From: an uncultured Acidobacteriia bacterium
GTDB lineage: Bacteria > Acidobacteriota > Terriglobia > Bryobacterales > Bryobacteraceae
Assembly: GCA_903900705.1 (NCBI GenBank)
Contig: CAIUOG010000060.1
Location: 1 to 64,000, forward strand
Direction of reading: 5' to 3'
Length of the DNA stretch: 64,000 bases
The notes beneath the pieces are model-generated. The model saw nothing but the letters and a program-made list of their open reading frames with translations. It did not search any database and had not been told where the DNA came from. Below are positions 1-7,536 of this stretch, in pieces (positions within the stretch are counted from its first letter, which is position 1; the number at the start of each line of letters is the position of its first letter). Both the position numbers and the translations under genes were made by a program.

Positions 1-111
1 CTGGAACTGAAGGACGGCAAGCTGGTGGGGACGTTTTCGGCGCAGCACCATAATCCCGCGAAGTGGGTTTATGACCGGGTGGGGGCGATTACGATGGAGA
101 GCGAAAAGTAG
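1..111 (+). CDS. C-terminal end of an unidentified protein (5' truncated by window edge)
   Basis: Frame 1 is open from the first base and ends at a TAG at 109-111, leaving 36 C-terminal residues ending in VGAITMESEK. The residues DGKLVGTFSAQHHNP look like part of a beta-rich domain, but nothing identifies a family. The 337 bases after it hold no convincing gene. Whether this is a real protein end rests only on the open frame and normal composition, so confidence is moderate. Confidence 0.5.
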   Translation: MELKDGKLVGTFSAQHHNPAKWVYDRVGAITMESEK

Positions 112-448
112 GGGTTCGTGCCGCCTGAAGCCGAGCTTTGCTGGACGACGACGAGGGGTTGCGCCGACTGTTACGAGTCTCCGGGATGGATATTCAGCAG
201 AAGATAAGTCCTTTGTGCGCGTTCACCTCCCCTTCGTGCCGCGGCGTTTCCGCTCTCCATATTTGCGCGGAGTCGAACCGGTATCTGCGTGGTTCAGCGG
301 GCTGAAAACCGGCCTCAAAACACTACATTTCGAATACTCACTTTGGTGATATTCCGACCACTACCGTTTTCCAGCCTTGTCACTGTAATCCGCAAATGTT
401 AACTATGAGCTACGTTAACTTTTCAACGTTTCGCACGGAGGACTGGAA
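112..448. other. intergenic region upstream of the mutagenesis cassette
   Basis: About 340 bases without a supportable gene. The right-hand part is AT-richer than its surroundings and holds the palindrome and promoter-like hexamers described separately. The left part has only short open frames without ribosome-binding sites. I see no terminator hairpin with a T-run after the first partial gene. Confidence 0.5.
377..419 (+). promoter_or_regulatory. candidate promoter with overlapping palindromic operator
   Basis: GTTAAC occurs at 398-403 and again at 414-419, separated by 10 bases. Since GTTAAC is its own reverse complement, the element is a 22-bp dyad. A TTGTCA (377-382) followed after 17 bases by TAACTA (400-405) could be a sigma70-type promoter, which would place the dyad across the -10 region. 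The next gene starts at 449 with a good ribosome-binding site. Because the downstream genes are ImuA/ImuB homologues, usually under LexA control, a damage-response repressor site is a reasonable inference; it matches no LexA consensus I know. Confidence 0.35.
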
Positions 449-850
449 ATGAATATGCAAGTGAAGATGATGGATCAGTCGTCACTGATGACAATCGTCG
501 GAGGACTCACGGAGCGTCGCGGGCCGCGGAACCGGCAGAAGAGCTTCGCCGCCCGGTGTGAAGCGAGAGCGAACGACGGCAGCGAAGATCCCGAGAGGCC
601 GGAACCGGCGGCGGCACTTCCCGCAACAAAACTCCCTCCCGGCCCGTGGCGTTCGCTGGGCGGTTACATGGATTACTCCGGCTGGGCGGACCGGGAACGC
701 TTTCTGGAACTGGACGCCGCCATTGCCCGCATGCGCGAACAGGAAAAAGAGAGAGAGCACCGGGAGCGCGAAATGATCAAGGCGACGGCGGCCAGTGCGG
801 AATGGATCGACTGGCGCGCCCTGCTCCGGGCCGGACAGGACGCCGCGTAA
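449..850 (+). CDS. uncharacterised 133-aa protein at the head of the imuA-imuB cassette
   Basis: I do not recognise this family. The start is well supported by GGAGGA at 437-442, 6-7 bases before the ATG. The N-terminal half is rich in Arg, Pro and Ala and probably disordered (residues ~20-65). The C-terminal half, from a GYMDYSGW stretch on, contains a long charged helix rich in Glu and Arg (~85-110) ending in WIDWRALLRAG. Charge and helix content suggest protein-protein interaction. It sits 99 bases upstream of the ImuA-like gene in the same direction and behind the same candidate operator, so it may be part of the cassette; this is inference from position only. Confidence 0.7.
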   Translation: MNMQVKMMDQSSLMTIVGGLTERRGPRNRQKSFAARCEARANDGSEDPERPEPAAALPATKLPPGPWRSLGGYMDYSGWADRERFLELDAAIARMREQEKEREHREREMIKATAASAEWIDWRALLRAGQDAA

Positions 851-949
851 AGTTTCCAAAAAGCCCGCTTCAAAAACCCCCGCAAACCCACTTGCGCCCG
901 CCCGGGAAATCTGCAAAAGTAGAGTCTCAGGGGCGAACAAAGGGCGAAT

Positions 950-1627
950 ATGGGCGCGGCACTTCTCCAGCTCCGGGCGGAAATCGAAGCACGCTTCGAA
1001 AGCTCGCTGGACATACAGAAGCTGGACATACGAAAGCGGGAAGCGGCGTCGATCCCCACCGGGATTGAGGCGATTGATCGACTGACCTCGGGCGGCATTC
1101 CCCGGGGAACGCTCACGGAAATCTCCGGTCCGGAATCGAGCGGTCGGACCGCGCTTTTGTTTGCCCTGCTCAGCCAGGCGACGCGCCACGGCGAATGCTG
1201 CGCGTGGATTGACGCCGCTGGTGTTTTTGACCCCCGATCCGCCCAGGAAACCGGCGCGGACCTGGCGCGCATCCTCTGGGTGAACTGTGACCACAAGACG
1301 GAATACGCGCTGAAAGCGGTGGATCTGCTGCTGCAGTCGGGCGGCTTCGGGCTGATTGTACTGGACCTTGGCGACACCCCGGACAAGGAGGCGCGGCGGA
1401 TTCCGCTCGCGTCCTGGTTCCGGCTTCGCCATGCCGCCGAGCGTACGGGAGCGGCGCTGGTGGCGGTGGAACGCGCGATCAACGCGCGTTCGTGCTCCGC
1501 GCTGCAACTGGAACTGCGGCGTAAGGGGCCGGTGTGGGTGGGGCGACTGCTGCGGGGGCTTGGCACGGAGGCGGAATCCCGCAAACACTTCCGCTCGCAG
1601 ACGGCTGAATTCACGGCGGTGCGCTGA
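950..1627 (+). CDS. imuA: ImuA-like RecA-fold protein of a translesion-synthesis cassette
   Basis: This 225-aa protein has a RecA-like core: IPTGIEAIDRLTSGGIPRG (~35-53), a Walker A-like loop GPESSGRT at 60-67, and a hydrophobic strand GLIVLDLGD (~131-139) in the Walker B position. RecA has Lys where residue 66 is Arg here. ImuA proteins are RecA-related partners of ImuB and DnaE2 in damage-induced mutagenesis. The gene overlaps the ImuB-like gene (TGATG, stop 1625-1627, ATG 1627), so the two are translationally coupled. AAGGGCG lies just upstream of the ATG. No dnaE2 is visible nearby. Family assignment is good; ATP binding is uncertain. Confidence 0.85.
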   Translation: MGAALLQLRAEIEARFESSLDIQKLDIRKREAASIPTGIEAIDRLTSGGIPRGTLTEISGPESSGRTALLFALLSQATRHGECCAWIDAAGVFDPRSAQETGADLARILWVNCDHKTEYALKAVDLLLQSGGFGLIVLDLGDTPDKEARRIPLASWFRLRHAAERTGAALVAVERAINARSCSALQLELRRKGPVWVGRLLRGLGTEAESRKHFRSQTAEFTAVR

Positions 1628-2898
1628 TGGCGGTTCAGCCCACACAATATGCCTGCCTGCACGGCCCGGGAAATCTGCCGTTGCTGCTGGAATGCGCGCG
1701 GGGGTTCTCGCCGCACATTGAAGAAACCTCGCCGGATACGGTGGTTTTCGACGTACGCGGACTGGAAGCGCTCCACGGCCCCCCGGCCGCGCTGGCGCGG
1801 GAGATCGCGAGGCGCGTTGGCGTGCCCGCGAACATTGCGATTGCGCCGAATCCGGACGCCGCGGTGCATGCGGCGCGGGGGTACAGGGGCATCACGGTGA
1901 TCGAGAGGGGCCAGGAGTCGGCGGCGCTGGCGAAACTGCCGGTGAATCTGCTGGGCGGGAGCCCGGATATTGCTGAACTGCTTCACCTCTGGGGGGTGCG
2001 GACGTTTGGGGATTTCGCCAAACTCCCGCCCCTGGGCGTGGCGGCCCGGCTGGGTGAGGAAGGCATTGAGCTGCAGCGGCTGGCGGCGGGGCATGGGTAT
2101 CGAAGGCTGCGGGAAATTGTGGATCCGCTTGAATTCGAGGCGGAAACCGAGCTGGAGTATCCGGTTGAACTTCTGGAACCTTTGGCTTTCATTCTGAATG
2201 ACTTAATCAACGGCATCTGCTCCCGCCTGCAGCACCGCGCCCTGGCGACCAACGAACTGCGGCTGGCGTTATCGCTCGAAAACGGGCTGACGCATGAGAC
2301 CGCGCTGCGGCTGCCGGTGCCGATGCTGGATGCCAAGGCGTTTCTCCGCATGCTGCAACTGGACCTGAACGGACGGCCGCCGGTGGCGCCGGTGCTGAAG
2401 GTCCATCTGGCGGCCGAGCCGGTCAAACCCCGGCGCACGCAGCACGGGTTGTTTGTGCCGACCGCGCCCGAGCCGGAAAAGTTGGAGCTGACGGTGGCGC
2501 GCGTGAAACATCTGGTGGGGAATGACCGGGTGGGCAGCCCCGAGCTTTCCGACACGCACCGCCCGGACAGCTTTGTCATGCGGAGTTTTGCCCCGGGGCC
2601 GGCGGTCCTGGCGGCGGAAAAGCCGGGCGTACCGCCGTCCCTGTGTCTGCGGCGTTTCCGGCCGCCCCGGTACGCCCAGGTATTGGTGGTGAATCAGCAG
2701 CCGGTGCGGATTGTTTCGCCCACCATCAACGGGCGGGTGGTGATGGCCAAAGGCCCGTGGCGGACGTCGGGGGAATGGTGGCGGGAGGATGCGTGGAACC
2801 GGGACGAATGGGATGTGGCGCTGGAGGCCGGGGAACTTTACCGGCTGTTTCAGGAGATCGATTCGGCGCGGTGGTTTATTGAAGGGAGTTACGACTAG
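1627..2898 (+). CDS. imuB: ImuB-like Y-family pseudo-polymerase
   Basis: A 423-aa Y-family DNA polymerase homologue of the ImuB type. Recognisable blocks are FSPHIEETSPDTVVFDVRGLEALHG (~28-52 region), the palm-like GVPANIAIAPNPDAAVHAARG, and the helix-hairpin-helix region LWGVRTFGDFAKLPPLGVAARLG (~120-145). ImuB proteins lack the catalytic acidic residues and act as scaffolds linking ImuA, DnaE2 and the beta clamp. This copy begins about 60-70 residues later than typical ImuB, so the first polymerase motif is missing altogether. It overlaps imuA by one base. The C-terminus (~300-423) carries the usual ImuB extension with WWREDAWNRDEWDVAL. Confidence 0.85.
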   Translation: MAVQPTQYACLHGPGNLPLLLECARGFSPHIEETSPDTVVFDVRGLEALHGPPAALAREIARRVGVPANIAIAPNPDAAVHAARGYRGITVIERGQESAALAKLPVNLLGGSPDIAELLHLWGVRTFGDFAKLPPLGVAARLGEEGIELQRLAAGHGYRRLREIVDPLEFEAETELEYPVELLEPLAFILNDLINGICSRLQHRALATNELRLALSLENGLTHETALRLPVPMLDAKAFLRMLQLDLNGRPPVAPVLKVHLAAEPVKPRRTQHGLFVPTAPEPEKLELTVARVKHLVGNDRVGSPELSDTHRPDSFVMRSFAPGPAVLAAEKPGVPPSLCLRRFRPPRYAQVLVVNQQPVRIVSPTINGRVVMAKGPWRTSGEWWREDAWNRDEWDVALEAGELYRLFQEIDSARWFIEGSYD

Positions 2899-2931
2899 GC
2901 CGGGCCAGCTCAATACGGGTACGATGAACGC

Positions 2932-3957
2932 ATGATCCCGCAGGAAAAGAGCGCCGCCGTATCGCAAGGACTGGAAGAGGCGTTTGGCACCAGGGTGGTC
3001 GATGAGATTTGCAGGATGACGCGGGGCCTGAGTTCGGATCTGGTGCTCCGGATTGTGGTCCGGGGAGCACCGTACCTGCTGCGGATCATGACACGGATCG
3101 ACGAGATGAACGATCCGGCCCGTATCTTTGCGTGCATGAAGGCCGCGGCGGAAGCAGGGATCGCGCCGCGTGTTCTGTATACGAACGAGGCGGAAGGGAT
3201 CGCGATCATTGACTGGATCGAAAACGTACCTTTTCCGAGGGAACAAGCGCTTGTCCGGCTTCCCGCAACGTTGCGCGAACTTCACCGGCTGCCGGCTTTT
3301 CCCAAAACGTTCAACTACGTCACCGCGCACAAGTTTTTCATCTGGAGATTTCGTACGGCGAGTCTGCTGCCGGAAGCGGAGGTGGAGGAGGTTTTCCGTG
3401 GCTATGAACAGATCTGCGCGGTGTACCCCCGGCTGGATGACGATCTGGTTTCGTGCCACATGGACCTGAAGCCGGAGAATATCCTGTTCGACGGCCGCCG
3501 CGCCTGGCTGATTGACTGGATGGCGGCATTCCGGAACGACCGCTACCTCGATCTGGGGGTTGTTGCCAACTTCGTAGTGACCAACGAGGCGGACGAACGA
3601 AGGTATCTTGCGGAGTACTTTGGCCAGCCGCCCGATGCGTATCAGCTGGCCCGATTTTTCCTGATGCGACAGGCGCTGCATCTGTTGTCCGCGGCGGTTT
3701 TCCTGATGCTGGGTTCGGCGGGGAAGGCCATTCCAAAAGACGTGAAGCCACCATCATTCCGGGGTTTTCACGAGGAGATCTGGAATGGCGGGATCGACCT
3801 TGCGGACAACGGGCAGAAGATCGTCTATGGCCTGGTGCACTGGGACCAACTGCTGCGGAATCTGCGGGATGAGCGATTGACTGAGGCGCTGAGAATCGTG
3901 CAAGAGCGGAATGCGCGGGACGGCCGGACGGAGCGGCTTTTGCCGGGCGCCCGTTAA
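2932..3957 (+). CDS. aminoglycoside phosphotransferase-fold kinase
   Basis: A 341-aa APH/choline-kinase family protein. The Brenner motif reads CHMDLKPENILFDG (~180-193), followed by the metal-binding LIDWMAAFRNDRYLDLG. The N-lobe contains YLLRIMTRID and a helix with EAGIAPRVLY, as in the family. Members phosphorylate small hydroxylated substrates such as choline, sugars or antibiotics; the substrate here cannot be read from sequence. The gene follows imuB by 33 bases on the same strand but has no obvious functional link. It ends in a 4-base convergent overlap with the next gene. Confidence 0.8.
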   Translation: MIPQEKSAAVSQGLEEAFGTRVVDEICRMTRGLSSDLVLRIVVRGAPYLLRIMTRIDEMNDPARIFACMKAAAEAGIAPRVLYTNEAEGIAIIDWIENVPFPREQALVRLPATLRELHRLPAFPKTFNYVTAHKFFIWRFRTASLLPEAEVEEVFRGYEQICAVYPRLDDDLVSCHMDLKPENILFDGRRAWLIDWMAAFRNDRYLDLGVVANFVVTNEADERRYLAEYFGQPPDAYQLARFFLMRQALHLLSAAVFLMLGSAGKAIPKDVKPPSFRGFHEEIWNGGIDLADNGQKIVYGLVHWDQLLRNLRDERLTEALRIVQERNARDGRTERLLPGAR

Positions 3958-4778
3958 AACAGAAGGGGTGTGAGCAGGACAAGATCGATGAGGGTTCTGC
4001 GGACCTCCATGGGCAAACGGCGTTCCGGGAGGCAGATAGCGACCATGGCGGCGGCGCTGAGGCCCACGGCCTGGAACCAGCGCGAAGGCCCGGCGGCGCG
4101 GCTTCGCAGGCAGCAGAGGGCGAGAAGCGCCATGGCCCACGCGAACCAGTAGCGGTTGAACCAGGCGGTTGCGGGATGCGCGTCCCGGCCCGCCCTGCTT
4201 TCGAGCTCCCGCGCCTCCCAGCGCTCAATGGCGAGCAGGTTGAGCAGGCACAGGCCGAAGAAGGCCGCGGCGGGAGGGCCCAGCTGATGCCACGGGTCCG
4301 GGCTGGCGGTCCAGGCGATCAGAAAAGTGCCCGCGGTGAAGAGGATGGCAATGATGAGTTCTTTGGGAATCCGCAGACGTCGCGAATGCAGGGTTGCGAG
4401 GTAGAGAAGCACGGCGGCCAGGGGCCAGAGCCCGTTGCGGAAGACGGCGGGACGCAGTTCGAGACAGACCAGCAGGAAATCCAGCAGGAGCACGATGCCG
4501 GTGAGAAGCCACAGGGGGCGGGCGTGGCGGCGGCTGAAGGCATGGCGCGCGGTTTCACAAGCGGCTGAGGGGTCGCGGGCGTCGAGCAGGCGGTCGCCCA
4601 GGTAAATCGCCCAGACGGTGAGGGCGAGCACGGCGCGACCGGCGAGGCGCAGGGGCAGGCCCGATTCCCGGGCCAGAAAGCCCTGCCAGACGAGCGCCAC
4701 CACCGGGGCGTCCAGGCTGAGCAGATTCGGCAGCTGCCAAACCGGGGGCCGGAAGCGCCTTTCCGCGGAGTTATCCAT
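3954..4778 (-). CDS. multi-pass inner-membrane protein, function unknown
   Basis: This 274-aa protein has about seven to eight hydrophobic segments, including LWLLTGIVLLLDFLLVCL, WPLAAVLLYLATL and IIAILFTAGTFLIAW. The start is ATG at 4776-4778. The topology and a GDRLLDARDP stretch after the second segment recall UbiA-type membrane prenyltransferases, whose acidic DxxxD motifs also follow early helices, but the second motif is not clear, so I do not assign that function. It is convergent with the phosphotransferase gene, their stop codons overlapping, and lies directly upstream of and opposite to the tRNA gene. Confidence 0.6.
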   Translation of the reverse strand: MDNSAERRFRPPVWQLPNLLSLDAPVVALVWQGFLARESGLPLRLAGRAVLALTVWAIYLGDRLLDARDPSAACETARHAFSRRHARPLWLLTGIVLLLDFLLVCLELRPAVFRNGLWPLAAVLLYLATLHSRRLRIPKELIIAILFTAGTFLIAWTASPDPWHQLGPPAAAFFGLCLLNLLAIERWEARELESRAGRDAHPATAWFNRYWFAWAMALLALCCLRSRAAGPSRWFQAVGLSAAAMVAICLPERRLPMEVRRTLIDLVLLTPLLF

Positions 4779-4860
4779 CAGCTTTCATTCAATTATAGGA
4801 AGCGTCCGCCGGATGGATCTTGCCTGGGGGAATTGCTACAATTCAGATAGTCACTCCGAA

Positions 4861-4935
4861 GCGGGAGTAACTCAATGGTAGAGTCACAGACTTCCAATCT
4901 GTTGGTTGCGGGTTCGATCCCCGTCTCCCGCTCCA
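4861..4935 (+). tRNA. tRNA-Gly (anticodon TCC)
   Basis: The acceptor arms GCGGGAG (4861-4867) and CTCCCGC (4925-4931) pair perfectly and are followed by T and an encoded CCA (4933-4935). The anticodon loop CTTCCAA (4891-4897) sits between CAGA and TCTG, giving anticodon TCC at 4893-4895, which reads GGA/GGG. The T-loop contains GGTTCGATCC. No other tRNA is adjacent. Confidence 0.97.
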
Positions 4936-4960
4936 ATCTCTTCTGAACTGAACATTTTCA

Positions 4961-5752
4961 GTGACCGGTCAGCTCACCCGAAGACTCCGTCCCGAAGCCG
5001 AAGAACTTGCCGTCAAGCGCGAGGAACTGGCGGCATTATTGACCACACTCTCCGACCAGGAACTGGAACTTGCCAATATGCGCCATGCGCTGGCGGAACT
5101 GGAAGTGCGCTACCTTCGCGAGGTGGGGGCGCTCTACTCGGAACTGGATGACTGGAACAGCAAAATCAGCGAGCTTCGGGCATTGCGGAATCCGCACCTG
5201 GCGGATGAGCCTGGCCATTGCGGCGAGCAGGCCGGGGACGGTTGCGGAGCCGGCACGACACAGACCGCGACTCCGTCGAAGGAACTGAAGTTCCTGTACT
5301 GGAACACGGCGCGGCGCATTCATCCGGATCTGGCCGACGATCCGCTGGAACAGGAACGCCGCACGCGCTTCATGGCGGAGGCGAACCGGGCTTACCAGGC
5401 AGCCGACGCCGAAGCTCTTCAGAGGATTCTCGAAGAGTTCCATTATGCAGGTGAGGTCGGGGAAGGCGACGCCGGACCCACGGAAAGCGCGAGCGCGGAG
5501 ATTCTGCGTCTGATACGCCAGATCCGGGATGGCCGGGAGCGGCTGACCGCGATTGAGCAGGAACTCGCCGGGCTGCGCAAATCGGCCATCGCGCATCTTC
5601 GGAAGGACGTGGAAATCGCCGCCGAACAGGGTCGCGATCTGCTTGGCGAACTTGCCGAAGTGATTCGCGGCCAGATTCAGCGGGCTGAAAAAGTGTACGC
5701 GAGTTTATCGGCGGAGCGAGGCCCGCGCGATATCCCTCTGCCTCCGGTCTAA
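4961..5752 (+). CDS. J-domain protein flanked by coiled coils
   Basis: This 263-aa protein starts at GTG 4961, 25 bases after the tRNA. Residues ~5-70 form a predicted coiled coil (long Glu/Leu/Ala/Arg helix), then a Gly/Cys-containing linker. Next comes a J-like domain (~107-160) with the invariant HPD motif in ARRIHPDLADDP and a helix FMAEANRAYQAAD. A second coiled coil covers ~170-245. The HPD loop is what activates DnaK-type ATPases, so an Hsp70 co-chaperone role is likely; the zinc-finger and G/F regions of classical DnaJ are absent. Similar short J-domain proteins occur in several phyla without known clients. Confidence 0.8.
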   Translation: MTGQLTRRLRPEAEELAVKREELAALLTTLSDQELELANMRHALAELEVRYLREVGALYSELDDWNSKISELRALRNPHLADEPGHCGEQAGDGCGAGTTQTATPSKELKFLYWNTARRIHPDLADDPLEQERRTRFMAEANRAYQAADAEALQRILEEFHYAGEVGEGDAGPTESASAEILRLIRQIRDGRERLTAIEQELAGLRKSAIAHLRKDVEIAAEQGRDLLGELAEVIRGQIQRAEKVYASLSAERGPRDIPLPPV

Positions 5753-5931
5753 CTGGCCGAAACGGCCGCGTTTGAGAGCTGGTTGCTGGCGCCGCCCCAG
5801 ATGGCAGTAGCGCTACCGCCGACATTTACGAAAATTGCGGCGGAAGCGAGCGCAATAAACGCGATCAGAAGCGTATATTCAATCAGATCCTGACCATTTT
5901 CTTCTTTGAGGAAACTCAATAAGGTCTTCAT
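5749..5931 (-). CDS. Flp/type IVb pilin-like small protein
   Basis: Sixty residues from the ATG at 5931. The N-terminus MKTLLSFLKEENGQDLIEYTLLIAFIALASAAIF is the classic Flp pilin pattern: short basic leader, Gly before QDLIEYTLL with the conserved Glu-Tyr, then a single hydrophobic helix. Prepilin peptidase would cleave after the Gly. Flp pilins build tight-adherence (Tad) pili or pseudopili. No tad secretion genes are in the window, so it is an orphan locus here. Its stop overlaps that of the J-domain gene. A longer frame reaches 6018, but its extra N-terminus lacks family features. Confidence 0.85.
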   Translation of the reverse strand: MKTLLSFLKEENGQDLIEYTLLIAFIALASAAIFVNVGGSATAIWGGASNQLSNAAVSAS

Positions 5932-6036
5932 GGCTATAGCGTGACACTGACGAAGAAATGACACAATCCTGTTTGTCGTGCTCAGTAATATTCCGGGGCC
6001 GGCTGAAGCGGATTGCATATAATCACCCTGTCCCGC

Positions 6037-7533
6037 ATGCCTCGCATCCTCATCAACGAATGCAAACAGGAGATCTCATCCTTCAACCCCGTCCCGGGCC
6101 GTTACAAAGACTTCGCGATTGCCCGGGGCGGCGAGATGCTGACGCTGCACCGGGGCATCGGCACGGAAGTGGGGGGCGCGCTTCAGGTTTTTGACCAGGC
6201 CGCCTCGATCCGGGTGGTCCCCGGCTATTCCTGCCGGGCCATCACCTCGGGCGGCACTCTGGCGGACGCGGATTTCGACCGGATCAGCAGGGAGTTTCTG
6301 GATGCCGTGCGCGAGCACCGCGACGTCGACGCCATTTACTTCTCGCTGCATGGCGCTTTCGCGTCCCAAACCGAGCACGACATTGAGGGCTACCTGCTGG
6401 AAGAGACGCGCAAGATCACGGGCGCGTCCATCCCCCTGGTCACTTCGCTGGACCTGCATGGCATTCTGACTGATCGCATGGTGGAGAACTCGAACGCCGT
6501 GGTGCTTTACCACACCTATCCGCACGTCGATTTCTTTGAAACCGGCCAGCGTTCGGCGCGCCTTTTGCTGCGGATTCTGGCAGGCGAGGTGCGCCCTGTA
6601 ACCGCTGTTGTGCCCATCCCCGCCCTGGTGCGAGGCAACGAACTCAAAACGGCGACCGGCCTTTTCGGCCAGTGTGTGAACGACTGCATTGCGCTTGAAA
6701 ACTCGGCCGCGGGCCTCTCCGGCGGCATGTTCATCGGCAACCCGTTCACGGACGTTCCGGACCTGCGCAGCAATGTGCTGCTGGTGACGGACAACAACCC
6801 CGCGCTCGCCGAAGCGGAGGCGGTACGGATCGCGCGGAAATTCTGGGAGATGCGGGAGCATCTGCACCAGCCGCTGACCGAACTTCGGGAGAGTGTGCTC
6901 GCGGCTGCGGAGGCCACGGGCCGGGTGGTGCTGGTGGACGCGGCGGACGCGACCAGTTCCGGCGCATCCGGCGACAGCAACGCCATACTGCGCGCGCTGC
7001 TCGAAACGGGCTACCGGCGCACGGCGCTGATTCCGCTGGTGGATGCGCCGGCGGTGGAGCGGGCTTTTGCGGCGGGCGTGGGCGCAACCATACGAGTCCC
7101 GCTGGGCGGTTCGCTGGATCGGGCACGGTTCACGCCGCTTGAACTCGACGTGCGGGTTCGCATTCTGCATGACGGTATTTTCCGCAGCGAGTCGCATGGC
7201 TGCCTCTGGGACGGCGGGCCTACGGCGCTGCTGCAGCATGAAAACTATACGCTGGCCGTGACCAGCCAGGCGGTGAGCCTCTATGACCGGTCGCTGTTCT
7301 ATGCGCTGGGGCAGGACCCGGCGCACTTCGATTCCGTGGTCGTCAAATCCCCGCACTGCCAGCACCATATGTTCGATGAGGGAGCGGAACTCATCCTCCC
7401 TATCGACGCGCCCGGTTCTTCCAGCGCCAATCTGAAGAGCCTGGGCCATACGCGCTGCGCGCGCCCTGTTTTTCCGCTCGACGAGGGTGTCACATTCACT
7501 CCGCGGGCGCGAATTTTTCAAAGGAACTCATAA
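6037..7533 (+). CDS. M81-family metallopeptidase (MlrC-like)
   Basis: A 498-aa homologue of MlrC, the peptidase known from degradation of linearised microcystin. It begins MPRILINECKQEISSFNPVPG and carries SLHGAFASQTEHDIEGYLLEETR, LVTSLDLHGILT and YHTYPHVDF, where the His and Asp residues are likely zinc ligands. The C-terminal MlrC domain includes VLVDAADATSSGASGDS. ATG 6037 is preferred over an upstream in-frame TTG because it matches the family's start. It is followed after 3 bases by an enolase-superfamily gene and then an MFS gene. In heterotrophs these proteins occur in diverse catabolic clusters; the true substrate is unknown. Confidence 0.9.
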   Translation: MPRILINECKQEISSFNPVPGRYKDFAIARGGEMLTLHRGIGTEVGGALQVFDQAASIRVVPGYSCRAITSGGTLADADFDRISREFLDAVREHRDVDAIYFSLHGAFASQTEHDIEGYLLEETRKITGASIPLVTSLDLHGILTDRMVENSNAVVLYHTYPHVDFFETGQRSARLLLRILAGEVRPVTAVVPIPALVRGNELKTATGLFGQCVNDCIALENSAAGLSGGMFIGNPFTDVPDLRSNVLLVTDNNPALAEAEAVRIARKFWEMREHLHQPLTELRESVLAAAEATGRVVLVDAADATSSGASGDSNAILRALLETGYRRTALIPLVDAPAVERAFAAGVGATIRVPLGGSLDRARFTPLELDVRVRILHDGIFRSESHGCLWDGGPTALLQHENYTLAVTSQAVSLYDRSLFYALGQDPAHFDSVVVKSPHCQHHMFDEGAELILPIDAPGSSSANLKSLGHTRCARPVFPLDEGVTFTPRARIFQRNS

Positions 7534-7536
7534 ATC

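Noticed and set aside
138-305. Short frame from TTG 138 with a receiver-like LDDDEGLRRLLR stretch
   Set aside because: Only 55 residues, no ribosome-binding site, and the rest has no domain character; probably chance or a decayed fragment too small to call.
482-2094. Long antisense frames (387 and 473 aa) opposite the imu cassette
   Set aside because: They are typical stop-poor shadows in high-GC DNA, rich in Arg, Pro and Ser, with no family features, while the forward genes have clear motifs and coupled starts.
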